From DASQHW01 sp963837155 (lineage in GTDB: Bacteria; Actinomycetota; Acidimicrobiia; IMCC26256; PALSA-610), in the NCBI GenBank assembly GCA_963837155.1, contig CAWIMB010000002.1, positions 2,108,001 through 2,172,000 on the forward strand: a DNA stretch of 64,000 nt, given 5' to 3'. Every line of letters starts with the position of its first letter. Within the stretch, counting starts at the first letter, position 1. The notes under the pieces are model-generated. The model searched no databases. It saw only the letters and a program-made list of their open reading frames with translations, and was not told the DNA's origin. Positions 45,601 through 53,916 of this stretch are shown here, piece by piece. The position numbers and the translations under genes are program-made.

Positions 45601-46224
45601 TCAACCCAGGAGCTTGTCCAAGCCGGGTTGGAGGGCGTTGCGGCTGCCTTCGCCGAAGAGCGGCTCGGTCGCGACATTGCCGCGGGCGTCGATGAAGAAC
45701 GTGACGGGGATGCCGTGCACGCCGTAACGCGCGGCCACTGGGTTCTTGGTGGCGTCTTGGATCAACGCCGGGTACGTGATCTTCAGCCGTTCGACGAACC
45801 GGCGTGAGTCATCGGGGAAGTCCTGATAGTTCACCGCGACCACGGCGAGCCGGTTGCCTTCTTCGCGCTGCACCTGTTCGAGGACGGGCAGCTCTTCCTG
45901 ACAGGGATGGCACCAGGATGCGAAGAACGTCAGCACGACCGCCCGGCCCCGGAACTGCGAGAGTCGCACGACGTTGCCGTCCACGCCGGTGAGCTCGAAG
46001 TCGGGAGCGAGGTGGCCGACGCGCGCCTTGCTGCGGTCGAACGGTGCAATGTCGGTGACGGGCGTCGTGCTTCCGTCCGCGGCGTCCTTGTTGTTGGAGT
46101 CGCGCAACAAGATGAACGCGAGCAGCGCGACCGGGATTGCAACCGACACCGCAACCAGCGCGACCAGCCGGGCGCGCGAGAAGCGGCGCGGATCAGGTTC
46201 AGGAGAGGAGGGCGTCGACGGCAA
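45601..46224 (-). CDS. TlpA-family thiol-disulfide oxidoreductase
   Basis: A 207-residue protein with an N-terminal membrane anchor (about residues 20-40), then a thioredoxin-fold domain: APDFELTGVDGNVVRLSQFRG, the active site FFASWCHPCQEELP, and the cis-Pro segment YGVHGIPVTFFID. It faces outside the membrane and keeps cysteines of exported cytochrome oxidase parts reduced, or resolves other thiols. The TTG start at 46224 overlaps the ctaB 3' end by 26 bases, suggesting coupling. Confidence 0.9.
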   Translation of the reverse strand: MPSTPSSPEPDPRRFSRARLVALVAVSVAIPVALLAFILLRDSNNKDAADGSTTPVTDIAPFDRSKARVGHLAPDFELTGVDGNVVRLSQFRGRAVVLTFFASWCHPCQEELPVLEQVQREEGNRLAVVAVNYQDFPDDSRRFVERLKITYPALIQDATKNPVAARYGVHGIPVTFFIDARGNVATEPLFGEGSRNALQPGLDKLLG

Positions 46225-47104
46225 CGGCGACGAACACCAGCATGAGGTACACGTTGGACCACACGAAGAAGCGGATCGCGCGCTGGGGCGTGGGATCGCG
46301 CATCAGTGCGAGCGCGCGGGTGACGAACAGCGCGCCGAGGACGAGGACGGCGGCGGCGTAGAAGCGGCCCACGTCACCGGTGAGCGTGAGCGCGAACGTC
46401 ACCGCGACCGTCACCATTGCGTACGCCGCGATCTGCCGCGTCGTCACGTAAATGCCGCGCACGACCGGAAGCATCGGGATGCCGGCCGCCTCGTAGTCGT
46501 CGCGGTATTTCAGGGCGAGCGCCCAGAAGTGTGCGGGCGTCCAGAAGAACACGACTGCGAACAACAGCCACGCCGGCCACGCGAGGTCGTTGCGCACTGC
46601 GGCCCAGCCGACAAGGGCAGGCACGGCACCCGCGGCGCCGCCGATCACGATGTTCTGGGTCGTGCGCGGCTTGAGCCACAGCGTGTACACGAACACGTAG
46701 AACAGCGTCGCTGCGAGCGTGAGCGACGCCGCGAGCACGTTCGCGGTGGTGGCGAGCAGCGCGAACGCCACGACGTTGAGGACGATGCCGAACGTCAGCG
46801 CGTGCGAGGGCACGATCTCGCCTTGCGGCAACGGCCGGCCGTGTGTGCGCCGCATCAGCTGGTCGCGGTCGCGCTCGATCCAGCAGTTGATCGTGTTGGC
46901 ACCGCCTGCCGCGAGCGCGCCGCCGACCACGACCGCGAGCACGAGCCAGAGCGACGGGATGCCGCCGTACGCGAGGACCATCGGCGGCACCGCGGTGACG
47001 AGCAACAGCTCGATGACGCGCGGCTTGGTGAGGCGCACGTACGAGCCGACCGTCGCGCCGAGGGGCCGGCGAGCGAGATCGAGGCGGAGGGCAGGCTGGA
47101 CCAT
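46199..47104 (-). CDS. ctaB: Protoheme IX farnesyltransferase (heme O synthase)
   Basis: A 301-residue UbiA-fold membrane prenyltransferase. The first Asp-rich loop is NCWIERDRDQLMRRTHGRPL, followed by VYTLWLKPRTTQNIVIGGAAGA and the second loop YRDDYEAAGIPML. It adds a farnesyl group to heme B to make heme O, which CtaA (34329) converts to heme A. About nine helices. It lies between a cupredoxin and tlpA, all on the minus strand. Confidence 0.95.
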   Translation of the reverse strand: MVQPALRLDLARRPLGATVGSYVRLTKPRVIELLLVTAVPPMVLAYGGIPSLWLVLAVVVGGALAAGGANTINCWIERDRDQLMRRTHGRPLPQGEIVPSHALTFGIVLNVVAFALLATTANVLAASLTLAATLFYVFVYTLWLKPRTTQNIVIGGAAGAVPALVGWAAVRNDLAWPAWLLFAVVFFWTPAHFWALALKYRDDYEAAGIPMLPVVRGIYVTTRQIAAYAMVTVAVTFALTLTGDVGRFYAAAVLVLGALFVTRALALMRDPTPQRAIRFFVWSNVYLMLVFVAVAVDALLS

Positions 47105-47135
47105 CGGGTGAACCGAATCTACCCGGCGAGGAGGC

Positions 47136-47529
47136 TCATGAGACGACGAGCGTGCCCTTCATGCCGAGCGCCTCGTGGTTGGAGATCGTGCACAGGAACT
47201 TGTACGAACCCGCCGCCAGGGTGACGGTGCCGGTCTTGACGTCGTTGTGACTCGGCGTGTCGAGCTGGAAGTCGGTGCCGTCGATCTTGAACGTGTGGTG
47301 CTGTGAGCCTTTGTTGATCAAGCGTCACTGTGAGCGGGCCGGCGGGAGCCGTGATCGTCTTGACGTCGAACTTGATGTCCTGGGCGCAGACGGTGACTTT
47401 TCCGTCGACGGCAGCACGCGGCTCACCAGGCGCTGGACACGGCGGGCTGCTGCCCTTGCCGCCCCCGCCGCACGCGGGCAGTGCCGCGAACAACAGCGCG
47501 AGTGCGAGCAACAGCGAGCGCCGGTACAT
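47136..47529 (-). CDS. Cupredoxin-like copper lipoprotein (frameshifted)
   Basis: ATG 47529 starts a lipoprotein signal (LLLALALLFAALPAC). The mature part is Pro/Gly-rich, then DIKFDVKTITAPAGPLTVTL. After a break near 47322 (one extra base) it continues INKGSQHHTFKIDG and LAAGSYKFLCTISNHEALGMKG. His, Cys, His and Met fit a type I copper site. Repaired length is about 130 residues. Its position upstream of ctaB suggests electron transfer or copper delivery to cytochrome oxidase. Confidence 0.8.
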
Positions 47530-47591
47530 GAGGTCGACCCTATCCGCCGCCGCGCGGCGGTTCGGGTATCGAAGGGTAGGGTCAGAGCCGC

Positions 47592-47927
47592 ATGACCAGC
47601 GGTTCCGCGTCGGACGACAAACACTCGATCCGCATGATCGCCGACCGCATCCTGGTGGTGCCGTCGAAGGAGGCCGGCGACCGCAAGTCGCGAGCGGGCA
47701 TCCTGATCCCGGCGACCGCCGACATCACGCGCCGGCTGGTGTGGGCAGAAGTCGTCGCGGTGGGGCCGACCGTGCGGACCGTCGAACAAGACGACGCGGT
47801 GCTGTTCTCGCCCGAGAGCGGCTTCGAGGTCGAGATCCAGGGCGAGGAGTACCTCATCCTGCGAGAACGGGACGTGCACGCGGTCGCGTCGCCGCGCACC
47901 GAGGGTGGCACAGGGCTCTACCTGTGA
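47592..47927 (+). CDS. GroES-family co-chaperonin-like protein
   Basis: A 111-residue protein with the Cpn10 fold: IADRILVVPSKEAGDRKSRAGILIP, EVVAVGPTVRTVEQDDAVLFSPESG, then EEYLILRERDVHAV. It is longer at the N-terminus than classic GroES and lacks a partner GroEL in the window. Similar proteins in Actinobacteria are encoded away from the main chaperonin operon. The 3' end overlaps the SDR start by 4 bases (GTGA). Confidence 0.8.
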   Translation: MTSGSASDDKHSIRMIADRILVVPSKEAGDRKSRAGILIPATADITRRLVWAEVVAVGPTVRTVEQDDAVLFSPESGFEVEIQGEEYLILRERDVHAVASPRTEGGTGLYL

Positions 47928-48694
47928 TCGATCCCGCAACGGCATTGCGTCTCGACGGCAAAGCGGTGCTGATCACCGGTGCGACGCGCGGGATCGGGCG
48001 GGCGATTGCCGAGGCGTGCGCGACAGCGGGCGCCGACATCGGTGTGGTCGCCCGCAAACCCGACGAGCTGTCGGAGACGACGAAGGCGCTGAGCGAGCTC
48101 GGTGCGCGCGTCGTTGCCGTGAAGGGATCGGTGGGCGATCCCGCCATCGCCGACGCGGCGGTCGTCGCAATGCTGGACGAGCTCGGACGCTGTGACCTCG
48201 TTGTGAACAACGCGGCGATCAACCCGTCGTACGGTCCGCTGATGGACGCCGACATGGGCGCGGTGACGAAGATCTTTGACGCAAACATCGCGGGACCATT
48301 GCGGTTCGTGCGCGCGGCTTGGCACCGCTGGATGCACGAGCACGGCGGCGCCGTGCTGAACGTCGTGTCGGTGGGCGGGATGCGGCCCGGACCGGCCATC
48401 GGCGCGTACAACGTGTCGAAGGCCGCGCTGTTACACCTGACGCGTCAGCTCGCCCAGGAGCTTGCGCCCGGCGTACGCGTGAATGCGATCGCGCCCGGCC
48501 TGGTGAAGACCGACATGGCGCGTGCGTTATGGGAGCCGAACGAGGCCGCGATCGCGCGAGCACACCCGCTGGCGCGCATCGGCGTGCCCGACGACATCGC
48601 GTCCGGCGCACTGTTCCTGCTCTCCGACGCCGCGTCCTGGCTTACCGGCGAAGTACTGGTCGTCGACGGCGGCGCCAGCATCTCCGCCCGCTGA
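47924..48694 (+). CDS. SDR-family oxidoreductase
   Basis: A 256-residue short-chain dehydrogenase starting GTG 47924. Cofactor loop LITGATRGIGRAIAEA, NNAAINPSYG in place of NNAG, catalytic VSVGG with YNVSK, and substrate loop APGLVKTDMARALWE. It ends TGEVLVVDGGASISAR. The 4-base overlap with the GroES-like gene predicts coupled translation. Substrate unknown. Confidence 0.9.
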   Translation: MIDPATALRLDGKAVLITGATRGIGRAIAEACATAGADIGVVARKPDELSETTKALSELGARVVAVKGSVGDPAIADAAVVAMLDELGRCDLVVNNAAINPSYGPLMDADMGAVTKIFDANIAGPLRFVRAAWHRWMHEHGGAVLNVVSVGGMRPGPAIGAYNVSKAALLHLTRQLAQELAPGVRVNAIAPGLVKTDMARALWEPNEAAIARAHPLARIGVPDDIASGALFLLSDAASWLTGEVLVVDGGASISAR

Positions 48695-48705
48695 GGCCGG
48701 GATGA

Positions 48706-48759
48706 GCGGTTCTTGGTCCATCCAGCCGCATATGCCAAGCCAGATGGACCACAAGCCGC
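48706..48759. repeat. Palindrome between convergent genes
   Basis: Arms 48706-48722 (GCGGTTCTTGGTCCATC) and 48743-48759 are complementary with two mismatches, separated by 20 bases. It lies between the SDR (ending 48694) and the carbonic anhydrase (ending 48772). It looks like a bidirectional terminator, and I saw no second copy in the window. Confidence 0.6.
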
Positions 48760-48771
48760 GCGGACGGCGGG

Positions 48772-49317
48772 TCAGTCGCCGTTTTCGGGGCGGTCGACGA
48801 AGCGGACGCCCGTGCGGTGGCGCTGGGCGAGCTCGGCGTACGCGCCGGGATTGAGGTCGACCCACATCTCGGCGCCGGTGCCTTTCACCGGCCGCTTGAC
48901 GACCGCGGGCGCGCCGGCGGCGAGCATCCCGCCCGGGACGTTGAACCCTGCCGCCACCACCGAGCCGGCGGCGACCAACGCGCGCGCACCGATCGTCGCA
49001 CCGTCGAGCACGACGCAGCCGTTGGCCACCAAACACTCTTCTTCGAGGATCGCGCCGTGGATCACGACGTTGTGGCCGACGGTTGCACCCGCGCCGATGT
49101 CGCTCGTCAACCCGGGCGGTCCGTGGATCACCGCATTGTCCTGCACGTTCGCGTTCCGACGCACGATCACCGGCGCGTAGTCGGCGCGGATCACCGCGCC
49201 GTACCAGACGGACGCGCCTTCTTCGATGATGACGTCACCGACGAGCGTTGCGGTCGGCGCGAGGAACGCCCGCGCGTGCACCTGCGGCGTCAGCCCCTCG
49301 AAGGAGAACAGCGCCAT
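48772..49317 (-). CDS. Gamma-type carbonic anhydrase-like protein
   Basis: A 181-residue left-handed beta-helix protein. VNV-type hexapeptide repeats run from VWYGAVIRADYAPVIVRR through NAVIHGPPGLTSDIGAGATVGHNVVIHG. The zinc His sites are in NAVIHG, VGHNVVIHG, the pattern of Cam/YrdA enzymes. Only the activity of some relatives is proven. The start ATG is 49317. It may buffer CO2/bicarbonate or be a structural acyltransferase-like protein. Confidence 0.85.
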   Translation of the reverse strand: MALFSFEGLTPQVHARAFLAPTATLVGDVIIEEGASVWYGAVIRADYAPVIVRRNANVQDNAVIHGPPGLTSDIGAGATVGHNVVIHGAILEEECLVANGCVVLDGATIGARALVAAGSVVAAGFNVPGGMLAAGAPAVVKRPVKGTGAEMWVDLNPGAYAELAQRHRTGVRFVDRPENGD

Positions 49318-49333
49318 TGCCGGCCCGGCCGCG

Positions 49334-50095
49334 CTACGGGCGCCGCAGCCGCGTGCGGCCCATCGACACCGGGACCTCAGCCGGGTGGGGAAGGGGTGGC
49401 GGCCCCGCGGACATCCGCACGTCCATGTACTTCACGACTTCCTCGTAGATCGCGTCGCCGAGCATCTTGCGCAGCTCGGGTTCCATCGACTTGTACACGG
49501 GCTCGGAGTTCGTGAACGCCTCCTTGGCCTCCGTGCACCACCACGCGAACTCTTCGCCGCCCTCACCCCAGCCGTCGCGGCCGAACTCCGTGAGGACCGA
49601 CGTGATCGACTCGTCCTCTTCCTCGCGGTCGACCGCGCGCAACGGCAGCTGCCAGCACACCGTCGGTTTGGTGTCGCTGAAGTGCTGTCCGGTGTTCATC
49701 GCGTGCAAGTGCAGCGCGCACCCCGGTCCCGCTTCGAAGTCGGGACGGTTGAGGAACACGCACGCGTCCTTGTGGAGGCGCGTCTGCCACTCACCCTTGC
49801 CGGCGCTCTTCCACACGCCGCGGTCGAGACCGATGGCTTTGAACTGCCATTCGTCGTCGCCGAGCTTCTTGGCGAGTTTCTCAACCTTCTCCTTGACCTT
49901 CTTCTCCGACTCGTAGGCGCCGTACGAACAGCAGCCGTGCACGAGCTCGGGGGCCGGCTCGGTCAGCACACCTTGGCAGCCCTGGCCGAAGATGCAACGC
50001 CACGACGACGCGAGAAACGTCACGTCGATCTGCCACTGGCGCTTGTCCTTGCCGGCCACGGGGATCGTGACCCACTCGCGAGTTGTTCCCACCAT
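49334..50095 (-). CDS. Cys-rich conserved protein (possible metal- or Fe-S-binding)
   Basis: A 253-residue protein starting ATG 50093-50095. Cys positions cluster in RCIFGQGCQG, HGCCSYG, KDACVFLN, AGPGCALHLH, VCWQLPL and WWCTEAK, with nearby His. The spacing resembles YkgJ/DUF3109-type proteins that bind zinc or an Fe-S cluster, but this is not certain. The middle is Lys/Glu rich. It is divergent from glcD with 65 bases between starts. Confidence 0.55.
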   Translation of the reverse strand: MVGTTREWVTIPVAGKDKRQWQIDVTFLASSWRCIFGQGCQGVLTEPAPELVHGCCSYGAYESEKKVKEKVEKLAKKLGDDEWQFKAIGLDRGVWKSAGKGEWQTRLHKDACVFLNRPDFEAGPGCALHLHAMNTGQHFSDTKPTVCWQLPLRAVDREEEDESITSVLTEFGRDGWGEGGEEFAWWCTEAKEAFTNSEPVYKSMEPELRKMLGDAIYEEVVKYMDVRMSAGPPPLPHPAEVPVSMGRTRLRRP

Positions 50096-50160
50096 GAGGT
50101 TGCAAGCTAGTCGGTAGGCTCGGCCGTATCGCGCACTCTCACGGAGCACATGACGCCCTG

Positions 50161-51567
50161 GTGAACGATCTGCAAAGGGTACTCGGCCCGGATCGCGCGA
50201 GCGCCGAGCCACTCGAGCTCGCGCTGTACGCGCGTGACGCGGGAGTAACCGCCGGACGCGCGCTCGCGGTGTGCTGGCCCGACTCCACCGCCGACGTCGC
50301 AGCCGCGGTCGGCATCGCCCGCCGGCACGGCCGGCCGTTCGTTGCCCGGGGGAGCGGCACCGGCCTGGCGGGTGGCGCGACGCCGCTCGACGACCCGGTC
50401 GTCATCGTCACGACGCAGATGAATCGGGTGCTCGACGTCGACACCGAGCAGCGGGTCGCGTGGGTCGAGCCCGGCGTGCTGAACCTCGATCTGTCGCGGG
50501 CGGTCGCGCACCTCGGCGTGCACTACGCGCCTGATCCCTCGTCGCAGCAGGCGTGCACGATCGGGGGCAACGTCGGCACGAACGCGGGCGGGCCGCATTG
50601 CCTGGCCGACGGGGTCACGTCGGCGCACGTGCTCGCCGTCGATGCCGTGCTGGCCGACGGCGAGATCGTGCACCTCGGTGGGCTCGAGCCCGATATGCCC
50701 GGCTACGACCTGCGGGGTTGCTTCGTCGGCTCCGAAGGCACGATGGGGATCGCGACGCGCATCGCGGTGCGGCTCACTCCCGACGCGCCCACAGTTGCAA
50801 CGATGCTCTGCGCGTTCGACGCGGTGGACGCGGCCGCCGCGACCGTGAGCGGCATCATCGCGGCCGGGGTGCTTCCCGCCGCGCTCGAGATGATGGACGC
50901 CCGCATCACGGCGGCGGTCGAGGATTACGTCGGCGCGGGCTATCCGCGTGACGCGCAAGCAGTGTTGCTCGTCGAGGTCGACGGTCTCGACGCGGGCGTG
51001 GCCGAACACGTCGCGCTCGTCACCGACATCGCCAGCGCGAACGGCGCAAGCAGTGTGCGCGTCGCGGCCGACGACACCGAGCGCGCCCTCCTCTGGAAGG
51101 GACGCAAGTCGGCGTTCGGGGCGATCGCCCGTATCGCTCCCGACTATTACCTCCACGACGCCGTGGTACCGCGCACCAAGCTCGTCGAGGTGCTGCGCCG
51201 GGTCTACGAGATCGCGTCGGAGTACGAGCTGATCGTGATGAACGTGTTCCATGCCGGTGACGGCAACTTGCATCCGCTGCTCGTGTTCGACAGCCGCGAG
51301 GCCGGCATCTGGGAGCGCGTGCACGCAGCCGGCACCGAGATCCTCGAGACGTGCCTCGCCGCGGGCGGTGTGCTCACCGGCGAGCACGGCGTGGGCGTCG
51401 AGAAGCGCGACCTGATGGACAAGCAGTTCTCGCCCGACGATCTCGACGCCCAGGCGCGCCTGCGCGACGCGTTCGATCCCGACGGCGCGGCCAACCCGCA
51501 GAAGGTGCTGCCGCGCGGGAGTCGGTGCGGTGAGATGCAGCGCGTCCCGGAGGGCACGTGGATCTGA
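50161..51567 (+). CDS. glcD: Glycolate/lactate-type FAD oxidase subunit
   Basis: A 468-residue FAD-linked oxidase. The FAD-binding PCMH domain has VARGSGTGLAGGATPLDDPVVI, CTIGGNVGTNAGGPHCLADG and YDLRGCFVGSEGTMGIATRI. The C-terminal cap ends MNVFHAGDGNLHPLLVFD and GVLTGEHGVGVEKRDLM. It oxidises glycolate or D-2-hydroxy acids and passes electrons to GlcE/F. Start GTG 50161. The following gene overlaps it by 10 bases. Confidence 0.9.
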   Translation: MNDLQRVLGPDRASAEPLELALYARDAGVTAGRALAVCWPDSTADVAAAVGIARRHGRPFVARGSGTGLAGGATPLDDPVVIVTTQMNRVLDVDTEQRVAWVEPGVLNLDLSRAVAHLGVHYAPDPSSQQACTIGGNVGTNAGGPHCLADGVTSAHVLAVDAVLADGEIVHLGGLEPDMPGYDLRGCFVGSEGTMGIATRIAVRLTPDAPTVATMLCAFDAVDAAAATVSGIIAAGVLPAALEMMDARITAAVEDYVGAGYPRDAQAVLLVEVDGLDAGVAEHVALVTDIASANGASSVRVAADDTERALLWKGRKSAFGAIARIAPDYYLHDAVVPRTKLVEVLRRVYEIASEYELIVMNVFHAGDGNLHPLLVFDSREAGIWERVHAAGTEILETCLAAGGVLTGEHGVGVEKRDLMDKQFSPDDLDAQARLRDAFDPDGAANPQKVLPRGSRCGEMQRVPEGTWI

Positions 51568-52492
51568 TCACGCCGGTCGGTGCGCGCACGCAATGGGAGG
51601 TCGGCGGACCGGCGCCGGCCGGCGCGTCAGAAGTGCGTGCGCCCGAAGGTGTCGTGGAATACGAGCCGGCCGACATGACGGTGACCGTCGGTGCGGGCAC
51701 TCCCTTCGGAATGCTCGACGCGCTGCTCGCCGAGCACGGCCAAGAAGTGCCGCTCGATCCGAGGTCGCGCGACGCGCACGATCGGCGGCATCCTCGCGTG
51801 CGGCCTTTCCGGCATCCGGCGCCTGCGGCACGGACCACTGCGCGACCACGTGCTCGAAGTGCGGTTCGTGACCGGCTACGGCGTGCTCGTGAAGGGTGGG
51901 GGACCGACGGTCAAGAACGTCACCGGCTACGACCTGCCGCGGTTGTTCGTCGGATCACTCGGCACGCTCGGCGTGTTGAAGCAGGTGACGTTGCGCTGCC
52001 GTCCTCGTGCCCGCGTCGCGCACTGGTTCACCGTCGACGACGCGCGTGCCTTCCACCGGCCGTCGGCGCGGTTGTGGGACGGCGCGCACGAACACGTGTT
52101 GCTCGAAGGCGCAGCCGCCGACGTGGAGACGCAAGCGCGCGATTGCGAGCCGCTCGCGGTCGCACCTCAGCTTCCCGACGGCGCGCACCGGGGCCGCATC
52201 TCGGTCGCGCCCGTGCGTGCGCCGCGATGTCGGACGTGCATTGAACGGCGACGTGCGGTGGTGCGCGGAGCTGGGGGTCGGCACGGTGCACGTCGCGGCC
52301 GACACACCTGCCGCGCTCGCGCAGGCGCGGGCCGTTGCGCACGCGCACGACGGGTGGATGCTGCGCGAGGCAGGAGGCGCGACCGACGACGACGGCTACG
52401 GGCGCCCGCTCCCGAACCTGGCGTTGATGCGCCGGATCAAGCAGGCGTTCGATCCCGACGGGAAATGCAATCCGGGGCGGCTGCCCCTGTGA
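51558..52492 (+). CDS. glcE: GlcE-like FAD-binding subunit (two frame breaks)
   Basis: ATG 51558 gives MDLITPVGARTQWEVGGPAP and ADMTVTVGAGTPFGMLDALLAEHGQ. After a break near 51765 it reads TIGGILACGLSGIRRLRHGPLRDHVL and TGYGVLVKGGGPTVKNVTGYDLPRL. After a break near 52222 it ends VGRALNGDVRWCAELGVGTVH to DPDGKCNPGRLPL. Both breaks act as one extra base. Repaired, it is a second FAD PCMH subunit of about 311 residues, coupled to glcD and glcF by overlapping ends. Confidence 0.8.
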
Positions 52493-53698
52493 GTGGTCCG
52501 CTCCATCTCGATGACGACGCGCTCGTTGCGTGCGTGTCGTGCGGACTGTGCCTGCCGCATTGCCCGACGTACCGCGTGACCGGACGAGAGATCGCGTCGC
52601 CGCGGGGCCGCATCACGGCGATGCGCGCCGTCGAATGGCACGACGCACCGATCGACGACGCGTTCCGCGCCGCGATGGAGGAGTGCGTCGCGTGCCGGGG
52701 CTGCGAAGCTGCGTGCCCTTCCGGCGTGCCGTTCGGCCATCTGATGGAAGACACGCGAGCGGCATTGCCGCCGCCTCCGTCGTTCCGGCGTCGGGTCGCG
52801 GAGTGGTTCGCCTACACCGTGGTGTTGCCAAGGCACTGGCTGTTGCTCGCGTTGACGCGGCTGCTGTGGCTCGGGCAACGCATGCGACTCTTACCGAAGC
52901 GCCTCGGCCTCCCGCCGCTCTCGCTCCGCCGGTGGGACGTCCCCGCCGGCGCCGCGGCGACGCCCGACGCGTGGCTGTTCACCGGATGTGTGATGGACGC
53001 CTGGCTGCGCGACACGCACCGCGCCGCCGCGCCGCGTCATGCAGGCAACTGGCGCACGCATCGCGCGTCCGGGCCCCGGCGGCGACTGTTGTGGCGCGCT
53101 CCATGTGCACGCCGGGCGGGAAGCGCAAGCACGCACGCTCGCGACGCGCGTGATGGCGTCGATGCCAGGTGACGCGCCCGTCGTCGTCGACAGCGCGGGT
53201 TGCGGCGCGGTGATGAAGGAGTACGGCGCGCTCCTCGACACCGACGAGGCGCGCCGGTTCAGTGCGCGCGTCCACGATTTTGCGGAATGGTGCATCGCCA
53301 CCGGTCCGCCGCGCACTCGGCGAAAACACTCGCGCATCGTCGTCCAGGACCCGTGCCACCTGCGTCACGTCCAAAAGGCGCATGGCGCCGTGCGCGCGCT
53401 GCTGCAAACCGCGTATGAACTCTTGGAGACCGACGACGACGGACTGTGCTGCGGCGCCGGCGGCGCGTACAGTGCGCTCCAACCCGGATTGTCCATGCAG
53501 ATCCGCGACCGGAAGGTCGCGGCGTTGCGGCGGGCAATGGGGCAGGGGAATGCGATCGTGGCTTCGGCCAACCCGGGCTGCATGATGCAGCTCCGAGGCG
53601 CGGGCATCGACGCCCGCCATCCTGCAGATCTGTACGCGGAGGCCTTGGACGTGCGGACGAAGCGGAGCCAGGGACGGCGCAGCGAGGGAGCCATGTGA
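52489..53698 (+). CDS. glcF: Glycolate oxidase iron-sulfur subunit (frameshifted)
   Basis: GTG 52489 overlaps glcE by 4 bases. It has two CxxCxxC-type clusters: ACVSCGLCLPHCPTY and ECVACRGCEAACPSG. After a break near 53030 (one extra base) it continues CGALHVHAG and the CCG-type cysteine domains VVDSAGCGAVMKEYG, DPCHLRHVQKAHG and GLCCGAGGAYS, ending before a TGATG overlap. Repaired, about 402 residues. The two 4Fe-4S clusters carry electrons from GlcD to the quinone pool. Confidence 0.85.
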
Positions 53699-53916
53699 TG
53701 ACGACTGAGCGGTACGAATCGATTGCGGAGCGGCTCGCCGGGATCGAAGAAGAGTTGCGCGACCTCGCGTACGAACGGCTCCGGGAAGCGGCGCGCTCGC
53801 CCTTGTCCGAGGAGGCCGAGAACGCTGCCGCCGACGAGAAGCGCGTGCTGCAGGCCCGACGCGCGATCGCCAAAGCGATCAGCGCACTGTCGCCGCTGGC
53901 CGTCGACGACGTCTGA
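53698..53916 (+). CDS. Small helical protein, translationally coupled to glcF and sulfotransferase
   Basis: A 72-residue acidic/basic helical protein beginning MTTERYESIAERLAGIEEEL, ending SALSPLAVDDV. Its ATG lies in the TGATG overlap with the glcF stop, and its own TGA lies in a second TGATG overlap with the sulfotransferase start. It is predicted to be a coiled helix without signal or membrane segment. No family recognised. Confidence 0.6.
   Translation: MTTERYESIAERLAGIEEELRDLAYERLREAARSPLSEEAENAAADEKRVLQARRAIAKAISALSPLAVDDV

Noticed and set aside
5905..53698. Programmed +1 frameshifting as a genome-wide recoding system
   Set aside because: The codons at the breaks (for example GCG-CCT, GAT-CAC, AGC-CCG, ACT-CGG) share no shift-prone sequence, and some breaks need the opposite correction; random indels fit better.
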